Source of the DNA: Aequorivita soesokkakensis
GTDB lineage: Bacteria; Bacteroidota; Bacteroidia; Flavobacteriales; Flavobacteriaceae
DNA length: 64,000 bases
Direction of reading: 5' to 3'
NCBI RefSeq assembly: GCF_001641085.1
Contig: NZ_LXIE01000001.1
Location: 434,001 to 498,000, forward strand
Below, one piece after another: positions 54,645 to 63,247 of the stretch; the first letter of the stretch is position 1; each line of letters starts with the position of its first letter. The notes below the pieces were generated by a model. It saw only the letters and a list, made by a program, of their open reading frames with translations. It was not told the DNA's origin and did not search any database. The translations under genes and the position numbers were made by a program.

Positions 54645-56489
54645 TTATATAAATTTTTTATCAATATCGTTTGCATCCAAAGTCGTGAAAACCAATTTAT
54701 TGTTCGGACTCACACTTGGTTCCTTGCACGCAAACAGTTGATTTATTAAATGCTCGCGCTCTTCCTTATTCAACGAAACACCTGTTTTTATTGCCATACT
54801 TGCGGCCATAGATTTTGCAAGCTTATCGTTTTGGCTAAAACCACTATCGGGCACTTCTTCCTTTATATCGTGCACCAATTGGTTGAGCAAATTTACAACA
54901 TGGCTTTCAAGTATCAGCACGGGAATTCCGCTAATCTCAATAGTTTCCTCTTTCATTTCTGAAAAAATAAATCCCGTGTGTTCCAATTGCTCGCGAATTT
55001 TTTCAATAATTTCAACATCGGGTTTTGAAAAATGCAATTGCAGCGGAAACAACAATTGCTGGCTAACCGCTTCTTTTACGGTGATATTTTTCAAAAGTTC
55101 TTCGTAAAGAATCCGTTGGTGTGCAAGGTTTTGATGGATAATCATCATTCCGTTTTTCAGCGGACTTACAATATATTTATTCTGAAGTTGAAAGGTTATC
55201 TGCCCAGTTTCTGCTTCAGAATTTCCAAATAGACTTCCGGTTACTTCCTCGCTTTCAAATTCAATATCTTCCAAGCCAGAAATTGCAGCTGTTTCATCTT
55301 TTAAACCTACATATAATGATTCCCATGAAGCAGATTGTTCCCGTTTAAAAGGAAAATTGATATTGCCCTGTTTCGGCTTTTCCTTAAAAGGATTGAAATC
55401 CCGATCCACTTCTATGGACGGTACGGTAGGCTGTTTTTTGCTATAATCATAAGGTGTGTCAAAACCTTTGTCCCTTTCAAAATCAAGTACGGGCGCAATA
55501 TTGAATTGCCCCAAACTGTGCTTTACCGTCGCGCGAAGCATTGCATAAATGGAATGTTCATCGTCAAATTTAATTTCGGTTTTTGTGGGATGGATGTTGA
55601 TATCTATGGAATGTGGATCTACTTCCAAAAACAAAAAATAGCCAGGATGAATATCATTTTTCACCAAGCCTTCAAACGCTGAAGCCACTGCGTGATGCAG
55701 GTACGGACTTTTTATAAAACGATCATTCACAAAAAAGAACTGTTCTCCCCTGCTCTTTTTTCCGAATTCAGGTTTCAGAACAAAGCCTTCAATTTTTAAA
55801 ATTTCGGTTTCTTCACTTACGGGAACCAATTTTTCATTGGTTTTACTGCCAAAAATATTTACAATCCTTTGGCGCGAATTTGAGGATGGAAGATTAAAAA
55901 CATCACTTCCATTGTGAAGCATTTGAAATGCGACGCTTGGGTGCGCCAAAGCCACTCGGTGAAATTCGTCAATAATATGGCGGGTTTCCACGGAATTGCT
56001 TTTTAAAAAATTTCGGCGTGCAGGAATATTATAAAAAAGGTTTTTTACTGATATGGTCGTTCCTTTTGGAACTACAGCTGGATCCTGTGAAATTACTTTG
56101 CTGCCTTCAATGGTTAAATGGGTACCTATTTCTGAATTTTCTGTTTTCGTTTTAAGTTCCACATGAGCAATTGCAGCAATGGAAGCCAGCGCTTCCCCGC
56201 GAAAACCTTTTGTATGAAGATTAAAAAGATCTTCAGCCGATTTAATTTTTGAAGTTGCGTGCCGCTCAAAACTGAGGCGCGCATCAGTAACGCTCATCCC
56301 AATGCCGTTATCGGTAACCTGAACGAGGGTCTTCCCCGCATCTTTAATTAAAAGGGTAATTGAGGTTGCTTTCGCGTCTATGGCATTTTCAAGCAATTCC
56401 TTCACTACCGAGGCGGGTCGCTGAACAACTTCGCCAGCTGCAATTTGATTTGCAACGTGATCCGGTAATAACTGAATAATGTCTGCCAT
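54645..56489 (-). CDS. mutL: DNA mismatch repair protein MutL
   Basis: MutL links mismatch recognition by MutS to strand removal. The 614-residue protein has the GHKL ATPase: I-A-A-G-E-V-V-Q-R-P-A-S-V-V-K-E-L-L-E-N-A-I-D near residue 16, D-N-G-I-G-M near 58, T-K-G-F-R-G-E-A-L-A-S-I near 90. The C-terminal dimerisation domain (A-H-Q-R-I-L-Y-E-E) follows. The endonuclease motif D-Q-H-A-x-x-E-R is only partly kept: N-L-A-H-Q-R-I-L replaces it. Strand incision by this MutL is therefore doubtful. Confidence 0.96.
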   Translation of the reverse strand: MADIIQLLPDHVANQIAAGEVVQRPASVVKELLENAIDAKATSITLLIKDAGKTLVQVTDNGIGMSVTDARLSFERHATSKIKSAEDLFNLHTKGFRGEALASIAAIAHVELKTKTENSEIGTHLTIEGSKVISQDPAVVPKGTTISVKNLFYNIPARRNFLKSNSVETRHIIDEFHRVALAHPSVAFQMLHNGSDVFNLPSSNSRQRIVNIFGSKTNEKLVPVSEETEILKIEGFVLKPEFGKKSRGEQFFFVNDRFIKSPYLHHAVASAFEGLVKNDIHPGYFLFLEVDPHSIDINIHPTKTEIKFDDEHSIYAMLRATVKHSLGQFNIAPVLDFERDKGFDTPYDYSKKQPTVPSIEVDRDFNPFKEKPKQGNINFPFKREQSASWESLYVGLKDETAAISGLEDIEFESEEVTGSLFGNSEAETGQITFQLQNKYIVSPLKNGMMIIHQNLAHQRILYEELLKNITVKEAVSQQLLFPLQLHFSKPDVEIIEKIREQLEHTGFIFSEMKEETIEISGIPVLILESHVVNLLNQLVHDIKEEVPDSGFSQNDKLAKSMAASMAIKTGVSLNKEEREHLINQLFACKEPSVSPNNKLVFTTLDANDIDKKFI

Positions 56490-56495
56490 TAAAAT

Positions 56496-56780
56496 TTATG
56501 CGTAGAAAATAGATAAATCGAATTCAATAATAAATAGGAAAATAAGTATAAGAATTGCAATTATAACGATCAACCTTCGGTTTGCAGTTTTATCGGAAGA
56601 TTGCCGTAAATCTGCCCAAGCCGTTTTAAATTTCCCTTTTAAGCCTTGGTTATCGCCAACCGTAGTACGGAATTGGTCAAATTTATGGCCCATTGAAAAA
56701 GGGCTGCTTTCACCATCATGTTCAAAATGCCGTGGTTGGTAACTGTACTTTTTGTTTTTTCTTTTGCTTATTAGTCCCAT
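56496..56780 (-). CDS. Small membrane protein (often mislabelled riboflavin synthase subunit beta)
   Basis: This 94-residue protein has a basic cytoplasmic part (S-K-R-K-N-K-K-Y-S-Y-Q-P-R-H-F) and one C-terminal transmembrane segment (L-I-V-I-I-A-I-L-I-L-I-F-L-F-I). Databases often call this Bacteroidota family riboflavin synthase subunit beta, probably by transfer from the nearby ribH; nothing in the sequence supports that. It lies between ribH and mutL on the same strand, with 245 bp of repeat-rich spacer before it. Confidence 0.7.
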   Translation of the reverse strand: MGLISKRKNKKYSYQPRHFEHDGESSPFSMGHKFDQFRTTVGDNQGLKGKFKTAWADLRQSSDKTANRRLIVIIAILILIFLFIIEFDLSIFYA

Positions 56781-56849
56781 AATTGTCGTGCTTCAAAGTT
56801 ACTGAAAATACTGTGCTTTCTAAAGTGTTTCTAAAGCTTGTTTTGAACA

Positions 56850-57025
56850 ATTACTGTACCGTTCTCAGTTCTCAGTTGTCGGTTGTCAGTTGAAAGGGAT
56901 TTGGGGTTTTGAAATTCTTAGAAGTGAACTAAATTATTACATAGAATTACTCAGAGAATTGTAAAGTTACGCAGAGAAGAAAAAATTAATTTCTGATCCC
57001 ACATTTCGCACTTCTAATTTCGTAT
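56850..57025. other. Repeat-rich spacer
   Basis: It carries imperfect TCAGTT-type tandem units near 56875-56892 (the reverse complement of material at 60040-60056) and scraps of the intergenic repeat seen at 51137-51290. No gene is seen. Confidence 0.5.
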
Positions 57026-57523
57026 TTAGAACTTTGACTCTTTCCGCAGTTGTGCCATTTTGATTGCCGCGATTGCAGCTTCCGTTCCTTTGTTGCCGTG
57101 TTTGCCACCGCTTCGGTCTATGGATTGTTGCATATTGTTATCGGTAAGCACACAGAATATTACAGGAATATTACCGTGAACATTCAAATCTTTTATGCCT
57201 TGTGAAACAGCTTCACAAACATAATCGAAATGTTTTGTTTCACCCTGAATCACGCTTCCAATAGCAATAACTGCATCCAGCATATCATAGCTTTGCGTGA
57301 TTTGTTTACATCCGAAAATAAGTTCAAAACTACCGGGAACATTCCAACGAACAATGTTTTCATTGATGGCGCCACAGTCCTTTAAAGCATCAAAAGCACC
57401 TTGGAACATACCTTCTGTAATTTTGGAATTCCATTCTGAAACAACAATCCCAAACCGAAAGTCCTTCGCGTTTGGGATTGTTGTTTTATCGTAAGCCGAT
57501 AAATTTGTATTTGCTGTAGCCAT
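57026..57523 (-). CDS. ribH: 6,7-dimethyl-8-ribityllumazine synthase
   Basis: RibH makes the riboflavin precursor lumazine in the cytoplasm, as a large capsid-like oligomer. The 165-residue protein shows F-R-F-G-I-V-V-S-E-W-N near residue 22, V-P-G-S-F-E-L near 64, A-V-I-A-I-G-S-V-I-Q-G-E-T-K-H-F-D-Y near 85, and P-V-I-F-C-V-L-T near 120, with the catalytic His in K-H-F. It follows the tetratricopeptide gene without a gap, as in other Flavobacteriaceae. Confidence 0.97.
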   Translation of the reverse strand: MATANTNLSAYDKTTIPNAKDFRFGIVVSEWNSKITEGMFQGAFDALKDCGAINENIVRWNVPGSFELIFGCKQITQSYDMLDAVIAIGSVIQGETKHFDYVCEAVSQGIKDLNVHGNIPVIFCVLTDNNMQQSIDRSGGKHGNKGTEAAIAAIKMAQLRKESKF

Positions 57524-58291
57524 TTAGTTTTTCATTCCTTCAGCGCGGCCGGTATAGATTTCGGCTTTTGCAGCTTCAGTTGCTTTTGGATAATCGTCTG
57601 CTATCTTTTTGAAATGCGCCAATGCTTTATCACTTTGGTTCAAAGCCATTGCAGCAATTCCAGCTTTCAAAAGAAAACGTGGCGTTGTGAAATCGTTAGT
57701 GCGCATTGATGCCGCTTCTTCGTAATATTTCAACGCATCCTCGTTTTGACCCAATTGCGCAAAAGCATCACCAATTGCTCCTTTAGCCAATGGTGCCAAA
57801 ATATCATCATCACTGCTGAATTTATCCAACTGTGCAATAGCATCTTGGTATTTATTGGTATTCAAATAAGCCATTCCTGCATAGTAATGTGCAAGATTGG
57901 CAGCGTTTGTTCCGCTGTAATTTTCAATAATATCGATGAAACCGTATTTACCTTCTCCGCCATTCAGTGAAAGATTGTAAAGAGAATCCTTTGCTGGAGC
58001 GGTCAAAGCTTGTTCCCAATAGCTCTGCGCTTGGAACATTTCGTTCATCGCCTCAGTTTCTTTAGGTGCTTTAATATACTGATTGTATGCAAAGTATCCC
58101 AAAACAGCAACAGCCACAACTATAATAAAAGCCAAGATGGCCTTTTGGTTTTTTTCTACCCAAGCCTCAGTCTTCGATGCGCCTTGATCCAGCGTATTGA
58201 ATACTTCTGCCGTTGTGCTGTGGTCTTCTATTTCTGACTGCTTTTCAGCTTTTGTTTTTGATTTGCCTCCGCGTTTGTTGTACGTTGCCAT
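57524..58291 (-). CDS. Tetratricopeptide (YfgM-like) membrane-anchored protein
   Basis: This 255-residue protein has one N-terminal transmembrane segment (A-I-L-A-F-I-I-V-V-A-V-A-V-L-G-Y-F-A) after a charged cytoplasmic part. At least four tetratricopeptide units follow (A-L-K-Y-Y-E-E-A, A-L-A-H-F-K-K-I-A, A-H-Y-Y-A-G-M-A-Y-L). It resembles YfgM-like proteins that assist exported proteins. It is directly upstream of ribH. Confidence 0.88.
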   Translation of the reverse strand: MATYNKRGGKSKTKAEKQSEIEDHSTTAEVFNTLDQGASKTEAWVEKNQKAILAFIIVVAVAVLGYFAYNQYIKAPKETEAMNEMFQAQSYWEQALTAPAKDSLYNLSLNGGEGKYGFIDIIENYSGTNAANLAHYYAGMAYLNTNKYQDAIAQLDKFSSDDDILAPLAKGAIGDAFAQLGQNEDALKYYEEAASMRTNDFTTPRFLLKAGIAAMALNQSDKALAHFKKIADDYPKATEAAKAEIYTGRAEGMKN

Positions 58292-58454
58292 AGTGTTGCT
58301 TCAATTTATAAGATTCCCGTCGCTGCGGGAATGGCGCAAAAATAAAATTTTTAATGGAATTTGAAAGGATAAATATTTCTTATTTTTTAATAATTTGCAA
58401 AGCGGTTATTCTTCCTTTTCAGAAAACATACTGAAGCGCAACCCATTCATTCTT

Positions 58455-59540
58455 ATGATTTTACAAAAACTGTCCTTATTAAACTATAAAAATTTTGAAG
58501 CCGAATCTTTCGACTTCGACCCAAAAATAAATTGTTTTGTGGGAAATAACGGCGTGGGAAAGACCAATGTGCTGGATGCAATCTACCATCTTTCCTTCGG
58601 AAAAAGTTATTTTAACCCAATCACAACCCAAAACATAAAACATGGAGAAGAATTTTTTGTGGTTGAAGGTTTTTACGAAAGAAAAGAAACGTCCGAAAAA
58701 ATTGTGGTAAGTGCAAAAAAAGGGCAGAAAAAAATCATAAAACGAAACGGAAAGGCTTACGACAAATTCAGTGAACACATTGGGTTTTTGCCTTTAGTAA
58801 TAATTTCTCCGGCAGACAGGGATTTGATTATTGAAGGAAGCGATACACGGCGTAAATTTGTTGATGGTGTTATTTCGCAACGCGATTCAGATTATTTAAA
58901 TACGCTCATTAAATACAACAAAGTACTAGCCCAGCGCAATTCATTATTGAAATATTTTGCGGCAAACAATACTTTTAGCCAAGACACGATAGATATTTAC
59001 AACGAACAGCTTCACAATTTCGGGACTTCTATTTTTGGAAAGCGGACTGCTTTTTTGGAGGAATTTTTGCCAATATTTTTAAATCGATACAAATCCATCA
59101 GCAGCGGAGAAGAAACTATAAATTTAGTTTACGAAAGTCAGTTGCAGGAAAACGATTTATTGACGTTGCTTCAGAAAAATATTACGAAGGATAAAATTAC
59201 GCAATACACCAATTTCGGAATACACAAAGACGATTTGGTTTTTGAAATTGATGGACATCCCATCAAGAAATTTGGGTCGCAAGGCCAACAAAAATCGTAT
59301 CTTATTGCTTTGAAGTTGGCGCAATTCGATTTTATAAAAAACCATTCAAAAACGAATCCTATTTTGCTATTGGATGATATTTTTGATAAATTGGACGAAA
59401 CGCGGGTGGAGCATTTAATTACTTTGGTTGACAATGAAAATTTCGGGCAGCTTTTTATAAGCGATACACACGCTGAGCGCACTGAAGAAGTGATAAAAAA
59501 AGTGCATCAGACATATAGAATGTTTCCGTTAGCACTATAA
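58455..59540 (+). CDS. recF: DNA replication and repair protein RecF
   Basis: RecF acts with RecO and RecR to load RecA at gaps. The 361-residue protein starts [14 protein letters not shown], then Walker [10 protein letters not shown] near residue 34, S-P-A-D-R-D-L-I near 117, G-S-Q-G-Q-Q-K-S near 275 (signature), and [11 protein letters not shown] near 305 (Walker B). The longer frame from 58395 adds a poor leader. It is divergent from the tetratricopeptide gene. Confidence 0.96.
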   Translation: MILQKLSLLNYKNFEAESFDFDPKINCFVGNNGVGKTNVLDAIYHLSFGKSYFNPITTQNIKHGEEFFVVEGFYERKETSEKIVVSAKKGQKKIIKRNGKAYDKFSEHIGFLPLVIISPADRDLIIEGSDTRRKFVDGVISQRDSDYLNTLIKYNKVLAQRNSLLKYFAANNTFSQDTIDIYNEQLHNFGTSIFGKRTAFLEEFLPIFLNRYKSISSGEETINLVYESQLQENDLLTLLQKNITKDKITQYTNFGIHKDDLVFEIDGHPIKKFGSQGQQKSYLIALKLAQFDFIKNHSKTNPILLLDDIFDKLDETRVEHLITLVDNENFGQLFISDTHAERTEEVIKKVHQTYRMFPLAL

Positions 59541-59544
59541 TCTC

Positions 59545-59605
59545 TGTGTTCTCTGTGCCTCCGTGGTAAATTTTACACCACAGAGACACAGAGGACACAA
59601 AGAAA
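59545..59605. repeat. Inverted repeat after recF
   Basis: TCTGTGTTCTCTGTGCCTCC is largely complementary to a following GGACACAAAGA-type arm, with ACCACAGAGACACAGAGG in the second arm. It is a common flavobacterial intergenic palindrome and may end recF transcription. Confidence 0.6.
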
Positions 59606-59617
59606 ATTTTAAAACGA

Positions 59618-60055
59618 ATGAAATATAAAATAATATTCTTACTAATTACGATTTTTACTATTTCCTGTGAAAAACCAAATCCAGAAGTCCAAAAACAAAA
59701 CCTCAGCGGCTATTGGGAAATAAAAACCGTGAAAATGCCCGATGGCGAAAAAAAGAAATTTGATGTAAATACTGTTGTGGATTATATTGAAGTGAAAGGC
59801 GACAGCGGTGCAAGAACTAAAGTTTCCCCAAAATTTGACGGAACTTTCACAACCAATGGCATTTCGGAAGATTTCATTTTAAAAATTGAGGAAGACAGTT
59901 TGCGGATGTATTATAAAACTCCGTTCGACGAATGGAAAGAAACCGTTATTGAAGCAAAGGATAGTACGTTAACTGTTAAAAACAGAGACAATAAAATTTA
60001 CACCTATTCAAAATTCAAAAAGTTTGATTTTGAAAAACCGACAACTGACAACTGA
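59618..60055 (+). CDS. Lipocalin-like lipoprotein
   Basis: This 145-residue lipoprotein has a signal ending I-F-T-I-S-C (Cys at residue 17) and a small beta-rich domain beginning L-S-G-Y-W-E-I-K-T-V, as in lipocalin-like DUF families. It is exported and probably anchored in the outer or inner membrane. The last residues (K-P-T-T-D-N) come from a dispersed repeat. It is followed closely by the DUF721 gene. Confidence 0.8.
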   Translation: MKYKIIFLLITIFTISCEKPNPEVQKQNLSGYWEIKTVKMPDGEKKKFDVNTVVDYIEVKGDSGARTKVSPKFDGTFTTNGISEDFILKIEEDSLRMYYKTPFDEWKETVIEAKDSTLTVKNRDNKIYTYSKFKKFDFEKPTTDN

Positions 60056-60072
60056 TAACCCACAACAGAGAA

Positions 60073-60369
60073 ATGGCAAAACGACACGCAGAAAACATAT
60101 CAATTGGAGATGCTTTAAAAGAGTTTATCGGCGCCAACCGTTTGGAGAAAGGCCTTGATAAAGTGAACGCAAAAGAAGCTTGGGATTCGGTTATGGGGGT
60201 TGCCATTTCAAAATATACAACAGATATTAAATTGGATCGCGATACTTTATATGTTCAGCTTTCATCTTCCGTCTTGCGGGAGGAATTGAGTTATGGGAAA
60301 GAAAAAATCATTAAACTTTTAAATGAGGAATTGGGTAAGAAATTGATTGCTAAATTGATTTTAAGATAA
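60073..60369 (+). CDS. DUF721 domain protein (DciA-like)
   Basis: This 98-residue protein belongs to the DUF721 family, to which the helicase loader DciA belongs. It shows L-K-E-F-I-G-A-N-R-L near residue 14, A-W-D-S-V-M-G near 35, L-Y-V-Q-L-S-S-S-V-L-R-E-E-L near 59, and a terminal helix K-E-K-I-I-K-L-L-N-E. The placement near recF is common in Bacteroidota. A role in replication initiation is inferred from the family. Confidence 0.85.
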   Translation: MAKRHAENISIGDALKEFIGANRLEKGLDKVNAKEAWDSVMGVAISKYTTDIKLDRDTLYVQLSSSVLREELSYGKEKIIKLLNEELGKKLIAKLILR

Positions 60370-60419
60370 AAATTAATAGTTAATGGCAAATTAGAAGAAC
60401 CTATTAACGAGACACAAAT

Positions 60420-60962
60420 ATGACATTGAGAAATATCTGTTCTTTAATGACTCTTACAATATTCTTGATAAGCTGTTCGTCAGGAATCAATAAAAATGAA
60501 TCTGTAAAAACTGAAGAGCACTTTGTTGGAATTGAAAACATTCCAAAAGTTGATGTGGAAATAGAGCTAAATGACTCAATCCTAAACAAAGGGGATAAAA
60601 TAATCCTTAAAATTAAACTTACAAATAATGGAAGTGAAATTCAAAAGCTTTTGTTTGACAAACCAATAACTTCAACAGGCGGACCTTGGGGAACCACTGG
60701 GAAAGTTATTAATCTTGAAAGTAAATCGTCAGTTTTAAAATATGAAAACAAGGCAATACTTTCATCACAATTTTATACAGAAGTCCAACTGATTAACTAT
60801 TATTATAATTTACAACCTGGACAATCAATTGAAAGAAAATATGCTTTATCAGACATTGTTGTATTTGATACAAAAGATTATATTCTGACTTCTGGAAAAT
60901 ATCAAGTTCAGCTCTTTTACAATCTAACACCTTCAAACACTTTGAACTTTCGGATGAAATGA
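60420..60962 (+). CDS. Lipoprotein with Ig-like fold, unknown function
   Basis: This 180-residue lipoprotein has a signal ending F-L-I-S-C-S (Cys near residue 19). The rest is beta-rich (V-D-V-E-I-E-L-N-D-S-I-L-N-K-G-D-K-I-I-L-K) and resembles the C-terminal beta-sandwich of intracellular proteinase inhibitor or BsuPI-like folds, with P-G-Q-S-I-E-R-K near 140. It is exported; no partner is known. It ends before a bidirectional terminator shared with ndk. Confidence 0.7.
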   Translation: MTLRNICSLMTLTIFLISCSSGINKNESVKTEEHFVGIENIPKVDVEIELNDSILNKGDKIILKIKLTNNGSEIQKLLFDKPITSTGGPWGTTGKVINLESKSSVLKYENKAILSSQFYTEVQLINYYYNLQPGQSIERKYALSDIVVFDTKDYILTSGKYQVQLFYNLTPSNTLNFRMK

Positions 60963-60996
60963 AAATAGAAAAGCAGCAACAAATTACTCAAACCAA

Positions 60997-61024
60997 AAAC
61001 GCCCTCCAAAATGGAAGGCGTTTT
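60997..61024. terminator. Bidirectional terminator between the lipoprotein gene and ndk
   Basis: AAAACGCCCTCC pairs with GGAAGGCGTTTT around AAAAT, with A and T runs on both sides, 35 bp after the lipoprotein stop and 24 bp after the ndk stop. Confidence 0.82.
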
Positions 61025-61047
61025 CAATTAAAATATTCAGCAAATGC

Positions 61048-61467
61048 TTAAAACATTTCACGTCCAGCAAAATGAAAAGCACCTTCAATAGCTGCGTTTT
61101 CATCGCTATCACTTCCGTGTACGGCGTTTTCGCCAATGGAAGCTGCATATAATTTACGGATGGTACCATCGGCAGCATCAGCTGGATTGGTAGCACCAAT
61201 CAAAGTACGGAAATCCTCCACTGCGTTTTCTTTTTCAAGAATTGCCGCAACGATTGGCCCGCGAGTCATATATTCTACCAATTCGCCGTAAAAAGGGCGC
61301 TCACTGTGTACTGCGTAAAATGCTTGCGCATCCTGCGTAGTCATGTGGGTAAGTTTCATCGCTACGATTCTAAAACCCGAAGCGTTTATTTTTTCAAGAA
61401 TGGCGCCGATGTGTCCTTTTTCAACTGCATCTGGCTTTAACATTGTAAATGTTCTGTCTGTTCTCAT
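61048..61467 (-). CDS. ndk: Nucleoside-diphosphate kinase
   Basis: Ndk exchanges phosphates among nucleoside di- and triphosphates. The 139-residue protein starts [15 protein letters not shown] near the N-terminus, then [11 protein letters not shown] near residue 57, and carries the catalytic His in N-A-V-H-G-S-D-S near 115. The frame opens 17 codons earlier, but the ATG at 61467 matches the family. A strong promoter lies just upstream. Confidence 0.97.
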   Translation of the reverse strand: MRTDRTFTMLKPDAVEKGHIGAILEKINASGFRIVAMKLTHMTTQDAQAFYAVHSERPFYGELVEYMTRGPIVAAILEKENAVEDFRTLIGATNPADAADGTIRKLYAASIGENAVHGSDSDENAAIEGAFHFAGREMF

Positions 61468-61488
61468 TGTGTTTTTTAAAAATTTCGG

Positions 61489-61519
61489 CAAAAATACTAT
61501 TAAAAGTTTAAAGCTCAAA
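61489..61519 (-). promoter_or_regulatory. Predicted promoter of ndk
   Basis: On the minus strand, TTTG (61516-61519), 19 bp, then TATTTTTG (61489-61496) is a perfect match to the consensus, 21 bp before the ndk start. Confidence 0.8.
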
Positions 61520-61636
61520 GTTTAAAGCTTAAAGATAATCTTTCGGAAAAATTATATCATAAACCATTGGAACGACAGCATTTTAGAAACAATCACAAAC
61601 GTTTAAAATATTAATTTTTACAAACAGATTTACCCC

Positions 61637-61667
61637 TTTGGGGGTTGGGGGGCTTTTCGTATCTTCG
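61637..61667 (+). promoter_or_regulatory. Predicted promoter of the NrnA-like gene, partly inside a repeat
   Basis: TTTG (61637-61640), 19 bp, TATCTTCG (61660-61667), then ATG at 61674. The -33 lies in a dispersed GGGGTTGGGG repeat. The ATG is only 6 bp from the -7 box, so the transcript may be leaderless. Confidence 0.5.
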
Positions 61668-61673
61668 CGCCCT

Positions 61674-62696
61674 ATGAATAAGGAAACTACCAAAATAGTT
61701 AAAAGACTGCTTGCTTCGCCTCAAAAAATTGTGGTCGTTGGCCATAAAAATCCCGATGGTGACGCTGTTGGCTCTTGTTTAGGGCTTTCTTTTTTCCTTA
61801 ACAGACTTGGGCATAGGGCGGATGTAATTATGCCCAATGATTTTCCTGATTTTTTAAAATGGCTTCCGGGCGTGGATGATATTATTATTCACGAAAAAGA
61901 ACAGGACAGAAGCATCAAGACCATTACAGAAGCATCGGTAATTTTTACTTTAGACTTTAATAGTTTAGATCGAATTGGTGATATGCAACAATTCCTGGAA
62001 GACAGTGATGCCAATTTTGTAATGATAGACCATCACCAGCAACCGGCAGATTATGCAATTGCAACCTATAGTGATGTAAGCATGAGTTCTACTTCTGAAA
62101 TGGTATATCATTTTATGGAAGCTTTGGACGAACTTACCGCGTTGTGCATGGAAGTATCTACACAACTATATACCGGAATTATGACCGATACCGGCTCGTT
62201 TCGTTTTTCATCCACCACCGCCACTACACATCGCGTGGTTGCCCACTTAATTGAAATGGGTGCCGACAGTGCAAAAATTCACCAAAACGTGTATGATACC
62301 AACAGCCCGGACCGTATGAAATTGCTGGGCGTAGCGTTGAACAATCTTCACATTTTAAAGGAATACAATACGGCATACATTACACTTACCCAAAATGAGC
62401 TTGATACAAACAACTTCAAAAAGGGAGATACGGAAGGTTTTGTGAATTATGCGCTTTCTGTTCAAGGTGTTGAGTTTGCTGTAATTTTTATTGAGAACAA
62501 ACAGGAGAATATTGTGAAAATCTCTTTCCGAAGCAAAAACAATTTTTCAGTGAACGATTTTGCCCGCAACCATTACAACGGTGGCGGACATATTAACGCT
62601 GCCGGCGGAAAAAGTTCGCAATCCCTTAACAAAACCATAACCGAATTTATTAGTATCTTGCCCCGTTATAAAGATGAACTCACTCATGCTTCCTAA
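61674..62696 (+). CDS. DHH-family phosphoesterase (NrnA-like)
   Basis: This 340-residue DHH/DHHA1 protein is like NrnA, which degrades nanoRNA and 3'-phosphoadenosine 5'-phosphate. It has G-H-K-N-P-D-G-D-A-V-G-S near residue 22, L-D-F-N-S near 93, the D-H-H motif in I-D-H-H-Q near 117, T-G-I-M-T-D-T-G-S-F-R-F near 165, and the DHHA1 block N-G-G-G-H-I-N-A-A-G-G near 302. The ATG at 61674 follows a repeat-derived leader. Its end overlaps the gldI start by 23 bp. Confidence 0.92.
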   Translation: MNKETTKIVKRLLASPQKIVVVGHKNPDGDAVGSCLGLSFFLNRLGHRADVIMPNDFPDFLKWLPGVDDIIIHEKEQDRSIKTITEASVIFTLDFNSLDRIGDMQQFLEDSDANFVMIDHHQQPADYAIATYSDVSMSSTSEMVYHFMEALDELTALCMEVSTQLYTGIMTDTGSFRFSSTTATTHRVVAHLIEMGADSAKIHQNVYDTNSPDRMKLLGVALNNLHILKEYNTAYITLTQNELDTNNFKKGDTEGFVNYALSVQGVEFAVIFIENKQENIVKISFRSKNNFSVNDFARNHYNGGGHINAAGGKSSQSLNKTITEFISILPRYKDELTHAS

Positions 62697-63240
62697 GCTG
62701 TTTTATATTATCCTTTTCGCCACGCTAATTGTTTCTTGTAAAAGCCCTGAAGCTAGGCGCCCAGTGCAAAGTCACTCCGGAACATTTATAAAGGAATCTG
62801 CCGAGCGGAACAAAAAAATCTACGACGAAGAGAAAAGTTTTATCGAAAAAATCATTGCCAAAGACTCTACCAATAATTATATTTCTTCAGAAAGCGGTTT
62901 TTGGTATTTTTATAATAAAAAAGATACTTCAACTACAGAAATGCCTGATTTGGGAGATGTGGTAAAATTCACCTACGACATTAAAGATTTAAACGGCAGC
63001 GTTATTCTATCGGAAAAAGAAAATGGACTGCAACAATATAAAGTGGACCAAAGCAACCAAGAGCTTATTTCCGGTGTTCGCGAGGGCATCAAACTTATGA
63101 GGGAGGGCGAAACAGTTACCTTCCTTTTTCCTTCCTATAAAGCTTTTGGCTATTATGGGATCGAAGAAAAACTCGGCACCAATATTCCTGTGCAGAGCAC
63201 TATAACTTTACACTCAATTGAACAATCAAACGAAAATTAA
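62674..63240 (+). CDS. gldI: Gliding motility lipoprotein GldI (FKBP-type isomerase)
   Basis: This 188-residue lipoprotein has a signal ending F-A-T-L-I-V-S-C (Cys near residue 22) and an FKBP-type peptidyl-prolyl isomerase domain: D-V-V-K-F-T-Y-D near 96, S-G-V-R-E-G-I-K-L-M-R-E-G-E near 133, F-L-F-P-S-Y-K-A-F-G-Y-Y-G near 150. It matches GldI, needed for gliding in Flavobacterium. The start could also be the ATG at 62686; either overlaps the end of the upstream gene. A cyclophilin gene follows after 7 bp. Confidence 0.88.
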   Translation: MNSLMLPKLFYIILFATLIVSCKSPEARRPVQSHSGTFIKESAERNKKIYDEEKSFIEKIIAKDSTNNYISSESGFWYFYNKKDTSTTEMPDLGDVVKFTYDIKDLNGSVILSEKENGLQQYKVDQSNQELISGVREGIKLMREGETVTFLFPSYKAFGYYGIEEKLGTNIPVQSTITLHSIEQSNEN

Positions 63241-63247
63241 TTAAACG

